Source: Anaerolineaceae bacterium
Lineage (GTDB): Bacteria > Chloroflexota > Anaerolineae > Anaerolineales > Anaerolineaceae
Assembly (NCBI GenBank): GCA_014860845.1
Contig: JACZIY010000392.1
Span: 1 to 10,739, forward strand
Reading direction: 5' to 3'
Length of the DNA: 10,739 nucleotides
Shown: positions 1-6,104 of the stretch, in pieces
Numbering within the stretch: position 1 is the first letter of the stretch
Layout: every line of letters begins with the position of its first letter
Notes under the pieces: generated by a model
What the model saw: the letters and a program-made list of their open reading frames with translations, nothing else
What the model was told of the DNA's origin: nothing
Database searches by the model: none
Made by a program: the position numbers and the translations under genes

Positions 1-14
1 AAATTAAACTTCAT
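1..14 (-). CDS. Start of an unidentified gene, cut by the window edge
   Basis: On the minus strand an ATG at 14-12 reads M-K-F-N before the window ends. It is preceded by AGGAG (19-23) at a 4-nt spacing, and that SD lies just past the stop codon of the FmdB-like gene. The tight spacing suggests the leftward operon continues at least one gene further. Only four full codons are visible, so neither a family nor a function can be given. The call rests on the SD/ATG arrangement alone. Confidence 0.45.
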
Positions 15-23
15 ATTTCTCCT

Positions 24-242
24 CTAATGATGGCATGATGAACAATTTCCACTTGAACATGAACCACATCCATTTCCTGATAAAGATATTCCCTGACTGG
101 TAGAGTTACAAACTGAAACGACTCGTTTGGTGTATGACGAAAGACATATTTTACAAGAAATTGGATCATCGGCCTGTGTAAATTTCCTTAATGCTTCAAA
201 TTTTTGGTCACATTCATTACAAATATATTCATAAATAGGCAT
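24..242 (-). CDS. FmdB-family zinc ribbon protein
   Basis: A 72-residue protein opening with MPIYEYIC, the hallmark of the FmdB/CxxC_CXXC_SSSS regulatory zinc-ribbon family. Two CxxC knuckles (C8/C11 and C30/C33) should bind one zinc ion. The tail is Gly/Ser/Cys-rich with C59, C62, C67 and C70 and ends in two His, so a second metal site is possible. Such tails are common in this family. FmdB proteins are small, cytosolic and mostly uncharacterised; the name comes from a proposed regulator of formamidase/amidase expression, and no such enzyme is visible here, so I do not infer that role. The ATG lies 2 bp after the stop of the TrmH-like gene, with AGGA about 7 nt upstream, so it is co-transcribed and probably translationally coupled. 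Family call strong, function unknown. Confidence 0.88.
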   Translation of the reverse strand: MPIYEYICNECDQKFEALRKFTQADDPISCKICLSSYTKRVVSVCNSTSQGISLSGNGCGSCSSGNCSSCHH

Positions 243-244
243 AG

Positions 245-916
245 CTAATCCTGGAGAGATATTGATGAGGAAAAGTTGCTTTGCGACAATGAATAAACCG
301 CAATACCAAAAGCAATGGCAACATTTAATGAATTCTTTAAACCTTTCATAGGAATGTGCAAGTGAGTATCACATTCCTTCAAGACATCAGGATCTATTCC
401 CGCGATTTCGTTGCCTACAACAAGAATTGTCGGATGCGAGGATTCAGTAATTTTGTAATTGAAAATGGATTGAGACATCGGTGTTTTTTCTAATGCCCAA
501 ATTATATAACCGTTTTCCTTCAGTCTTTTTATGAGAGATACAGTATTCGGATGAGATTCATAATTTACTGTAAATTCTGATCCTAATGAAGTTTTGTGAA
601 CTTTTGGATTGGTGGGGGAAGGGGTGATTCCACAAAGATGTATTTTTTTAATCCCTACACCATCGGATGATCTCAGAATCGCGCCAACATTAAAAGTAGA
701 ACGAATATTATCGAGCACGACCTCTAATTTACTGGAAGGATGAAAATTTTCACTTGCGAAAGTCTCTTCATGATTAAGATTTAATTCATGAATTACAAAA
801 GTATTTGATTTGCATTTTGGACAATTAACCCCAATCCCGGAATTTTTAGGGGCAGGATAACGAAAATTACACAAAAGATTTGAGCATTGCCTGATTAAAT
901 AAAATTCAGTTGACAT
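245..916 (-). CDS. TrmH-family (SPOUT) RNA methyltransferase with N-terminal zinc ribbon
   Basis: A 223-residue protein predicted to transfer a methyl group from S-adenosylmethionine to a ribose 2'-O in tRNA or rRNA; the target cannot be read from the sequence. Residues about 64-211 carry the three SpoU/TrmH motifs. Motif 1 is DNIRSTFNVGAILRSSDG (69-86) with N76 and R82, motif 2 is VVGNEIAGI (166-174) with E170, and motif 3 is IPMKGLKNSLNVAIA (188-202) with S196-L197-N198. These build the trefoil-knot SAM site. The first 40 residues hold four Cys (C11, C16, C32, C35) laid out as a zinc ribbon, not part of the minimal SPOUT fold and probably an RNA-binding addition. The ATG is 8 bp downstream of the DUF2344 stop with no clear SD, suggesting re-initiation after that gene. 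TrmH/TrmL/RlmB subfamily not assignable. Confidence 0.88.
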   Translation of the reverse strand: MSTEFYLIRQCSNLLCNFRYPAPKNSGIGVNCPKCKSNTFVIHELNLNHEETFASENFHPSSKLEVVLDNIRSTFNVGAILRSSDGVGIKKIHLCGITPSPTNPKVHKTSLGSEFTVNYESHPNTVSLIKRLKENGYIIWALEKTPMSQSIFNYKITESSHPTILVVGNEIAGIDPDVLKECDTHLHIPMKGLKNSLNVAIAFGIAVYSLSQSNFSSSISLQD

Positions 917-924
917 AACCGTTA

Positions 925-1569
925 TTAATTTTCAACCATTTCATCTGCCAGGATTATCTTTTTCCGAATAATTCTCGTAAACTCCAAAGGAATGTCCAGC
1001 TCACGTAATACCTCTTCTGGTCGGCCAGTTGCGCCATCTTTAGATTTAAGGAGCATTTTGAGATAACAAGGTTTCTCCAGCGAGATATCAAGATCAATTA
1101 TGAGTGGCCGAAGGTCATAGGGTTTTGCTCTTCGGACTCGATTAACTGTATCTTTGCTTTTTAGTTCATGAATTTTTTCGCCAATTTTGTTCGTATCAAA
1201 TTCCTCCAGGAAATATACATCATATTCCGAAGCGATTGTCTGGGTTTGTAAAGCCGGTACTATCGGATTAATCTGGACAATGGAATTTATCGAAATTCCT
1301 GACGGAAGTGAATTTGTAAGTGTAGTTTCCAAGGATAACAAATCAATTTCCTGATCGAGAAAAAAATCGACGATTTCATAATCACTCAGGAAACCTAGTG
1401 GTAATGGACTGGCTTGTTGAATTTTTGGCTGAGGATGGAAACCCTGACTGTATGTTAAAGGAAGTTTTGCCCTTCTGAATGTTCTTTCCCACATCTTATG
1501 AATATCCAGGTTGGAAGTGTATCGCATACCTTCTTTTTTTGAGTAATTAATTCGGTAACGATAATTCAT
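925..1569 (-). CDS. DUF2344 / TIGR03936-family radical SAM-associated protein
   Basis: A 214-residue protein of the DUF2344 family. Recognisable blocks are an N-terminal RYRINYSKKEGMRYTSNLD (4-22), the FRRAKLPLTYSQGFHPQPK block (31-49) and PLPLGFLSDYEIVD (55-68), which are the most conserved parts of the family, plus RPEEVLREL (183-191) near the end. It has no Fe-S or SAM motif of its own. In many bacteria this domain sits next to, or is fused to, the large B12-binding-type radical SAM protein encoded just upstream here, so the two probably act as one enzyme or complex. The ATG lies inside the end of the radical SAM gene (23-nt overlap) and has AAGGAG (1575-1580) 5 nt upstream, which fixes the start and implies translational coupling. 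Biochemical function is unknown as far as I know; an RNA-modification role is often guessed. Confidence 0.87.
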   Translation of the reverse strand: MNYRYRINYSKKEGMRYTSNLDIHKMWERTFRRAKLPLTYSQGFHPQPKIQQASPLPLGFLSDYEIVDFFLDQEIDLLSLETTLTNSLPSGISINSIVQINPIVPALQTQTIASEYDVYFLEEFDTNKIGEKIHELKSKDTVNRVRRAKPYDLRPLIIDLDISLEKPCYLKMLLKSKDGATGRPEEVLRELDIPLEFTRIIRKKIILADEMVEN

Positions 1570-3457
1570 TTTTACTCCTTACGGGTGATAGGTTCGGGCA
1601 CTTCCAAATAATTCCGGGGTCTTCTTTCCGCAAATTGTTGAAAGTCTGCGTGATACCACATGCATAACATTGCTCTCTACAATCACCGCGTAATCTCAAT
1701 GAAAGGCTATTGAGATATTCTGTTTTTAAGTATGATTTCTTTACACCTGGATGTATATGATCCCATGGAAAAACCTCATCAATACTTCGTTCCCGATGGA
1801 CATAAAAATCAGGTTCCAGATTTGCTTCAGAAAAAGCTCGAATCCAGATATCGTAATTTTTAAAATCCTGCCAGGCATCAAACTTCGCTCCGTTTTTCCA
1901 GGCTGTTTCAATAACATCAGCTAATCTTCGATCACCTCGTGATAACCAGGCTTCCATAACTGTCTCTTTTGGATCAGTCCAATTAAATTTCAACCCAGGA
2001 CCTTTCAGCTCCTCGCGAAGAAGATTTTGTTTCTGGCGGATAGAATCCTGCTGATCGCATGCCACCCATTGAAAAGGTGTATGTGGTTTTGGAACAAAAG
2101 TGGATACACCAGCGTGCACTTTTGCTCTTCTACCAATTGCTTTTACACCAACAGCAAGAACTTTTTTACATAAAGCGGCAATTTCGGCAACATCTTCCAA
2201 TGTTTCTGATGGATGTCCAATCATAAAATAAAGCTTTAACGTATGCCAACCACGTTTGAAAATCTCGAAAGCAGTTGTTAGTAACATATCTTCTGAGATT
2301 GGTTTGTTGATAATTTTGCGCATTCTTTCGGATGCCGCTTCCGGAGCCAGGGTAAATCCGCCCTGACGAGAGCCTTTCAGCTTCTCCATCAAATCCACTG
2401 AAAAAGAGTCAATCCTTAATGAAGGTAAAGAAATGGTTAAGTTTTTTCCAGCAAATTTATTGCTAATTTCTTCAACCAAATCAAGAACATTCGTGTAGTC
2501 ACTTGATGACAATGATAATAAGGCAACTTCTTCAAATCCAGTATTTTCAAGACCCGTTTCGATCGTTTGTATGATTTCCTGAACTGTCCTCTCCCTGATG
2601 GGACGATTAATCATTCCAGCATGACAAAAGCGACATCCTCGTGTGCAACCGCGCATGATTTCAACGGCGATGCGGTTGTGAACTACACCAATTGAAGGAA
2701 CGATAAAACGAGTGGGGGCATAAGGAAGTTTACCCATGATTCGCTTTGTCACCTTCCTGGGTGCATTTTTGTTTTTGATCTTCATTTTGAGGAAAGTTCC
2801 GTCTGAATTGTATTGAGGATCATACAGCGATGGGACATAAACGCCATCAATCGAAGAAATTTTCAGCAATAATTCATTTTTGGACAGGTCATCTTTTTTC
2901 CATGTCTGATATGCGTTAATGACTTCTAACAGGATTTCTTCACCTTCTCCGATCAGGAATGCATCTATAAAAGGAGCCATAGGTTCGGGATTGTAAGTTG
3001 CATGACCACCTGCAACAATGAGCGGAAATTCTTTTCCTCGTTCCTCTGAACGGATCGGAATTTGACTCAGATTCAATAAATTTAGCATGTTCGTATAGAG
3101 GGTCTCGTAAGGTAGCGTGAAGCCAATAATATCAAATTTTTTTAAAGGAGATTTGGACTCTAATGAATACAAAGGAATTTCATTTTTTCTGAGCAATTCT
3201 TCCATGTCCTGCCATGGAGAATATGCTCTTTCTGCCAGGCAATCCACACGTTGATTAATATTTTCATAAAGAATTTGGAGTCCCAGATTCGATAACCCAA
3301 TATCGTATATATCAGGAAAGACGAGGGCTATTTTTGTGGAAATTTCTTCCCAATTTTTTACAACGGAATTATATTCACCACCTACATACCTGCCTGGTTT
3401 TTCAACAAGCGGTAGAATTCTTTCTAATTGATTAAATAATGTTTTTTCTTGGCTCAA
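1547..3457 (-). CDS. B12-binding-domain-type radical SAM protein, TIGR03960 family
   Basis: A 636-residue protein. Residues about 40-180 resemble a cobalamin-binding Rossmann domain (PDIYDIGLSNLG near 48; VAGGHATYNPEP near 148; GEGEE at 170), but no canonical DxHxxG B12 motif is visible. The radical SAM core (about 262-470) has MRGCTRGCRFCHAG, a CxxxCxxC cluster motif with C271, C275 and C278 expected to hold a [4Fe-4S] cluster that cleaves S-adenosylmethionine. LAPEAASERMR (370-380) and MIGHPSET (412-419) are further conserved blocks. The C-terminus has another Cys set (C593, C597, C600, C620). The start is TTG: no in-frame ATG lies between it and the upstream stop, and AGGAG sits 5 nt before it. 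It overlaps its DUF2344 partner by 23 nt. Substrate unknown. Confidence 0.9.
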   Translation of the reverse strand: MSQEKTLFNQLERILPLVEKPGRYVGGEYNSVVKNWEEISTKIALVFPDIYDIGLSNLGLQILYENINQRVDCLAERAYSPWQDMEELLRKNEIPLYSLESKSPLKKFDIIGFTLPYETLYTNMLNLLNLSQIPIRSEERGKEFPLIVAGGHATYNPEPMAPFIDAFLIGEGEEILLEVINAYQTWKKDDLSKNELLLKISSIDGVYVPSLYDPQYNSDGTFLKMKIKNKNAPRKVTKRIMGKLPYAPTRFIVPSIGVVHNRIAVEIMRGCTRGCRFCHAGMINRPIRERTVQEIIQTIETGLENTGFEEVALLSLSSSDYTNVLDLVEEISNKFAGKNLTISLPSLRIDSFSVDLMEKLKGSRQGGFTLAPEAASERMRKIINKPISEDMLLTTAFEIFKRGWHTLKLYFMIGHPSETLEDVAEIAALCKKVLAVGVKAIGRRAKVHAGVSTFVPKPHTPFQWVACDQQDSIRQKQNLLREELKGPGLKFNWTDPKETVMEAWLSRGDRRLADVIETAWKNGAKFDAWQDFKNYDIWIRAFSEANLEPDFYVHRERSIDEVFPWDHIHPGVKKSYLKTEYLNSLSLRLRGDCREQCYACGITQTFNNLRKEDPGIIWKCPNLSPVRSKNELSLPN

Positions 3458-3487
3458 GTATTCTCCTACAATGATTCATTGACAATG
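3458..3487 (-). promoter_or_regulatory. Strong SD fixing a TTG start, preceded by overlapping inverted repeats
   Basis: On the minus strand AGGAG (forward 3463-3467) lies 5 nt before the TTG at 3457-3455, which supports TTG as the true start of the radical SAM gene. Immediately upstream, forward 3469-3487 reads CAATGATTCATTGACAATG: a perfect 6+1+6 inverted repeat (3469-3481) that overlaps a second one of 5+1+5 (3477-3487). This could be an operator or a small RNA structure near the ribosome site. No -35/-10 pair could be assigned with conviction in this 62-bp gap. Confidence 0.5.
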
Positions 3488-3519
3488 CAATTTCCCAATT
3501 GTACTTGAAAATGAAACCA

Positions 3520-4311
3520 TTAAAGAATTCCTTTTATCATTCCTCCATCAACTGAAAGCATTGTGCCGGTCAAATAAGATGCTCTTGGAGATACAAGGAA
3601 GGCAGCAACATACGCAAATTCTTCTGGTTTTGCCATCCTGCCTAATGGACTTTCCAAAGCTTGTTTCTTAATTTCCTCATCAACAGAAGAATTATTCAAT
3701 TGTGCACGGTTTTCCATTAATGATTCTACTCTTTCGGTTTTTGTCCATCCTGGCAATATCGAGTTAAACCGAATGCCATCTTTTCCTAATTCCAGCGCTA
3801 AGGTTTTCGTGAGACCAACTGTTGCTGCGCGTATCGAATTGGAAAGAATCAAGTTTGGAATAGGTTGTTTTACAGAATATGAGGTGACTGTCAGCACGTT
3901 TGGGGTTTCAGATAGTCGGAGTAAAGGCAACATTGTTCGTATCAGTCTGACATGACAGAGGAAGGATAATTCAAAAGCGCCATACCAGGATTCATCACTG
4001 ATTGATTCGAATGCTCCAGGTGTTGGACCACCAGAATTGGTGATAAGAACATCTAATTTTCCAAATTTTGATTTTACAAAATCAAATAATTTAGAGGAAA
4101 AATTAACATCTGTGACATTACCTGGAAATGGAAAAACGGAACCGTTTGTTTTTTGGTGTAATTTCTCAGCTGCTAATTTAAGCTTATCCTGATTACGACC
4201 ATTGATTATGAGAATTGCTTTCTCGTTTAATAAAGCTTCTGCAGTTGCATATCCAAGTCCTTGACTTGATCCTGCAATAAAAATTACCTTACCAGCTAAC
4301 TGCAAGTCCAT
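3520..4311 (-). CDS. SDR-family oxidoreductase-like protein with atypical active site
   Basis: A 263-residue short-chain dehydrogenase/reductase with a Rossmann fold. The dinucleotide-binding Gly motif is AGSSQGLG (13-20), D68 lies in the GNVTD adenine-pocket block (64-68), and TNSGG (91-95) stands where NNAG is usual. Ser144 matches the catalytic Ser, but 13 residues later, where YxxxK is expected, the protein has SNSIR: S157 replaces Tyr and R161 replaces Lys. SILPGWTKTE (184-193) and SYLTGTMLSVDGG (245-257) are typical SDR C-terminal blocks. The best match I recall is the 3-oxoacyl-ACP reductase-like subgroup that lacks a perfect catalytic tetrad, so annotation as an FabG would be misleading. 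AAGGAG (4319-4324), overlapping the stop of the upstream DUF503 gene, lies 7 nt before the ATG. Substrate and even redox activity are uncertain. Confidence 0.88.
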   Translation of the reverse strand: MDLQLAGKVIFIAGSSQGLGYATAEALLNEKAILIINGRNQDKLKLAAEKLHQKTNGSVFPFPGNVTDVNFSSKLFDFVKSKFGKLDVLITNSGGPTPGAFESISDESWYGAFELSFLCHVRLIRTMLPLLRLSETPNVLTVTSYSVKQPIPNLILSNSIRAATVGLTKTLALELGKDGIRFNSILPGWTKTERVESLMENRAQLNNSSVDEEIKKQALESPLGRMAKPEEFAYVAAFLVSPRASYLTGTMLSVDGGMIKGIL

Positions 4312-4322
4312 GCTTTTTCTCC

Positions 4323-4606
4323 TTATAGATTTTCTTTGAAAATTATTGATACTCGAATTTCTGGATACGAAGATTCAATGTATTCGATGATAGTTTCAAT
4401 CATTGACTCGAAGATCCTACCGTTTTGGGCAACGATTGCCATCCCTAATTTTGCTGATTTCCATACATCATTAAAGTCAATTTCTGATATTGATACATTA
4501 TATTTTTTTGAAATCCGTGAAGTAATGGAAGTTATAATGCTTCGTTTAGCTTTCAGATTTTGAGCAAATGGTAAATCAATTTAATTTCAATATAACAAAT
4601 AGACAT
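4323..4606 (-). pseudogene. DUF503 (YlxP-like) protein gene with an apparent 1-nt deletion
   Basis: Reading leftward from an ATG at 4606-4604 gives MSICYIEIKL and then leaves frame near 4576-4582. Reading one base back into the next frame gives DLPFAQNLKAKRSI, NVSISEIDFNDVW and KLGMAIVAQN, and ends ...VSIIFKENL at a TAA (4325-4323). Joined, these make a 94-residue protein whose blocks match the DUF503 family (LxLP..xSLKxKR, N(V/I)S(V/I)xE(V/I)D, W..A.LG.A.V), and 94 residues is normal for it. Adding one base restores the full gene exactly, so this is either a recent frameshift or a sequencing/assembly error. Conservation after the break is high. YlxP, a Bacillus member, sits in the nusA-infB operon; its function is not established. 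The gene heads the leftward cluster and its stop overlaps the SD of the SDR gene. No good SD precedes its ATG. Confidence 0.78.
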
Positions 4607-4706
4607 ATCATTTATTAAATGAGTATACAAATTTAAATAAATTGTACTTGCATAATTAAATTGCGTTTAGTAGAATTCAACTTTAATCTTTGTTGTGGGA
4701 GTTTTA
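4607..4706. promoter_or_regulatory. Divergent intergenic region with candidate folC promoter
   Basis: This AT-rich 100-bp spacer separates the leftward DUF503-led cluster from rightward folC-lon. For folC, TTGCAT (4648-4653) and TAGAAT (4671-4676) form a weak -35 and a good -10 (5 of 6) with 17-bp spacing; the start codon is 30 nt further on. For the leftward cluster TATACT (minus strand, 4627-4622) is a possible -10 with no convincing -35. A perfect 15-nt palindrome, TCATTTATTAAATGA (4608-4622), lies next to that -10. All are by-eye assignments in AT-rich DNA. Confidence 0.4.
4697..4701 (+). promoter_or_regulatory. Ribosome binding site that decides the folC start
   Basis: GGGAG here is 5 nt before the ATG at 4707. 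An in-frame GTG at 4695 would extend the protein by four residues (M-G-V-L), but that GTG overlaps the SD itself, so the ATG is preferred. Confidence 0.7.
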
Positions 4707-6104
4707 ATGGATATCGAAACGAAATATCAAGAAGCGCTGGATTATTTATATACATTTATTGATTACAGTATGACCAGAAACATGCGTTACACCGAAGATA
4801 AGTTTAATTTAGATCGAATGCATAAATTTATGGAATTATTCGATAATCCACACAAGAAATTCCCTGTTATTCATGTTGCTGGAACAAAAGGTAAAGGATC
4901 TACATCTGCCCTTATTGCCCACGCTTTGTATGAAGAAGGATATAAAGTTGGTTTTTATACCTCGCCCCATTTACATGACTTTTGCGAAAGAATTCAAGTC
5001 GATTTTATCCCTATGAAGCATGAAGAAATGGTTGCAATTGTTGATGAAATGAGATCAAAAATTCCAATGGTAGCTGAAATTACTACCTTCGAATTGATGA
5101 CTGCCATGGCATTTATCTATTTTGAAAATAAGCAGATTGATTATGCAGTGATTGAAGTAGGGTTAGGTGGTAGACTGGATGCAACCAATGTTGTTTCTCC
5201 TTTAATATCGGTAATTACATCCTTATCCTTAGATCATATTAATGTTCTGGGTGATACCCTGGCAAAAATCGCTTACGAAAAAGGTGGAATTATAAAGAAT
5301 AATACACCGGTGGTGGTAGCTCCTCAAAAAGGTGAAGCATTATTAGTTCTAAAGAAAATTTCAGAAGAAAGAAATTCTCCATTATTTCAAGTAGGAAAGG
5401 ATTATTTATACGCTCAAGCTGCTAAATCACTAAGTGGACAAAATTTCTTTGTTTGGCCAAAAGAGGATCAAATTGCAGTTAATGCATTCATCGAAAGTGC
5501 TGGACGAGAGGACTGGGAACCTACGAAATTTCGTATTCCTCTGTTAGGTTTTCATCAGGTCCAAAATGCTGCGACTGCCTTTACGACCTTAACTGTTCTT
5601 AGACAAAATGGTCTACAGATTTCAGATGACAGTATTCGGAAAGGTTTTGCCAATGTGGTTTGGCCGGGGAGATTCGAAGTGTTAAATCGACGACCTTTTA
5701 TTGTCATCGATTCTGCCCATAATCGCGAATCTGCCTTACGTTTGCGAAGCGCTGTAGATGATTATTTTCCTGGCATACCAGTTGTTTTAGTTTTTGGTGC
5801 TTCCGAGGATAAAGATATTGATGGTATGCTGGTAGAGTTATTGCCAAGAGTTAAGATAGTGATCACAACAAAATCAATTCATCCCCGGGCTTTATCTCCT
5901 GAGGAACTTGTAATAAAAGTCAATCAGATGGGAGTTCGAGCAATTCCAACGCAGTCTCTTGAAGAAGCTTTTGACAAGGCTCTTAAATTGGCTGGAAAAG
6001 AAAACTTAATTCTTGTTGCTGGAAGTATTTTTGTTGCAGGGGGCATGAGAGATGTTTGGTTTGATTTGGAAAAAAATAATTTAAATATGAAAGGTAACCA
6101 ATGA
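4707..6104 (+). CDS. folC: Folylpolyglutamate synthase / dihydrofolate synthase (FolC)
   Basis: A 465-residue Mur-ligase-superfamily enzyme of folate metabolism. It adds glutamate to tetrahydrofolate in an ATP-dependent step; many bacterial members also make dihydrofolate from dihydropteroate, but sequence alone does not settle whether this one is bifunctional. The P-loop is GTKGKGST (59-66), followed by YTSPHLHDFCERI (84-96). TTFELMTAMAF (126-136), IEVGLGGRLDATN (149-161, with E150) and SLDHINVLGDT (174-184, with H177) contribute to ATP and metal binding, and K192 in YEKGGIIK is the Lys carbamylated in this superfamily. GFHQVQNAATA (281-291) begins the linker region, and WPGRFEV (319-325) with IDSAHN (334-339) marks the C-terminal domain. 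Length is near the upper end of usual. Its stop overlaps the lon ATG by 4 nt (ATGA), so the two are co-transcribed. Confidence 0.96.
   Translation: MDIETKYQEALDYLYTFIDYSMTRNMRYTEDKFNLDRMHKFMELFDNPHKKFPVIHVAGTKGKGSTSALIAHALYEEGYKVGFYTSPHLHDFCERIQVDFIPMKHEEMVAIVDEMRSKIPMVAEITTFELMTAMAFIYFENKQIDYAVIEVGLGGRLDATNVVSPLISVITSLSLDHINVLGDTLAKIAYEKGGIIKNNTPVVVAPQKGEALLVLKKISEERNSPLFQVGKDYLYAQAAKSLSGQNFFVWPKEDQIAVNAFIESAGREDWEPTKFRIPLLGFHQVQNAATAFTTLTVLRQNGLQISDDSIRKGFANVVWPGRFEVLNRRPFIVIDSAHNRESALRLRSAVDDYFPGIPVVLVFGASEDKDIDGMLVELLPRVKIVITTKSIHPRALSPEELVIKVNQMGVRAIPTQSLEEAFDKALKLAGKENLILVAGSIFVAGGMRDVWFDLEKNNLNMKGNQ

Noticed and set aside
3773..3955. Plus-strand open frame inside the SDR gene
   Set aside because: Antisense shadow of a well-supported SDR gene; no motif and no ribosome site.
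4336..4563. Plus-strand open frame of 75 codons
   Set aside because: It lies antisense to the conserved DUF503 coding sequence, has no family resemblance and no clear SD. The minus-strand reading explains the region.
4576..4582. Programmed -1 frameshift as the explanation for the split DUF503 gene
   Set aside because: No canonical slippery heptamer in the zero frame, no obvious stimulatory hairpin, and the family is not known to use frameshifting. Mutation or sequence error is simpler.
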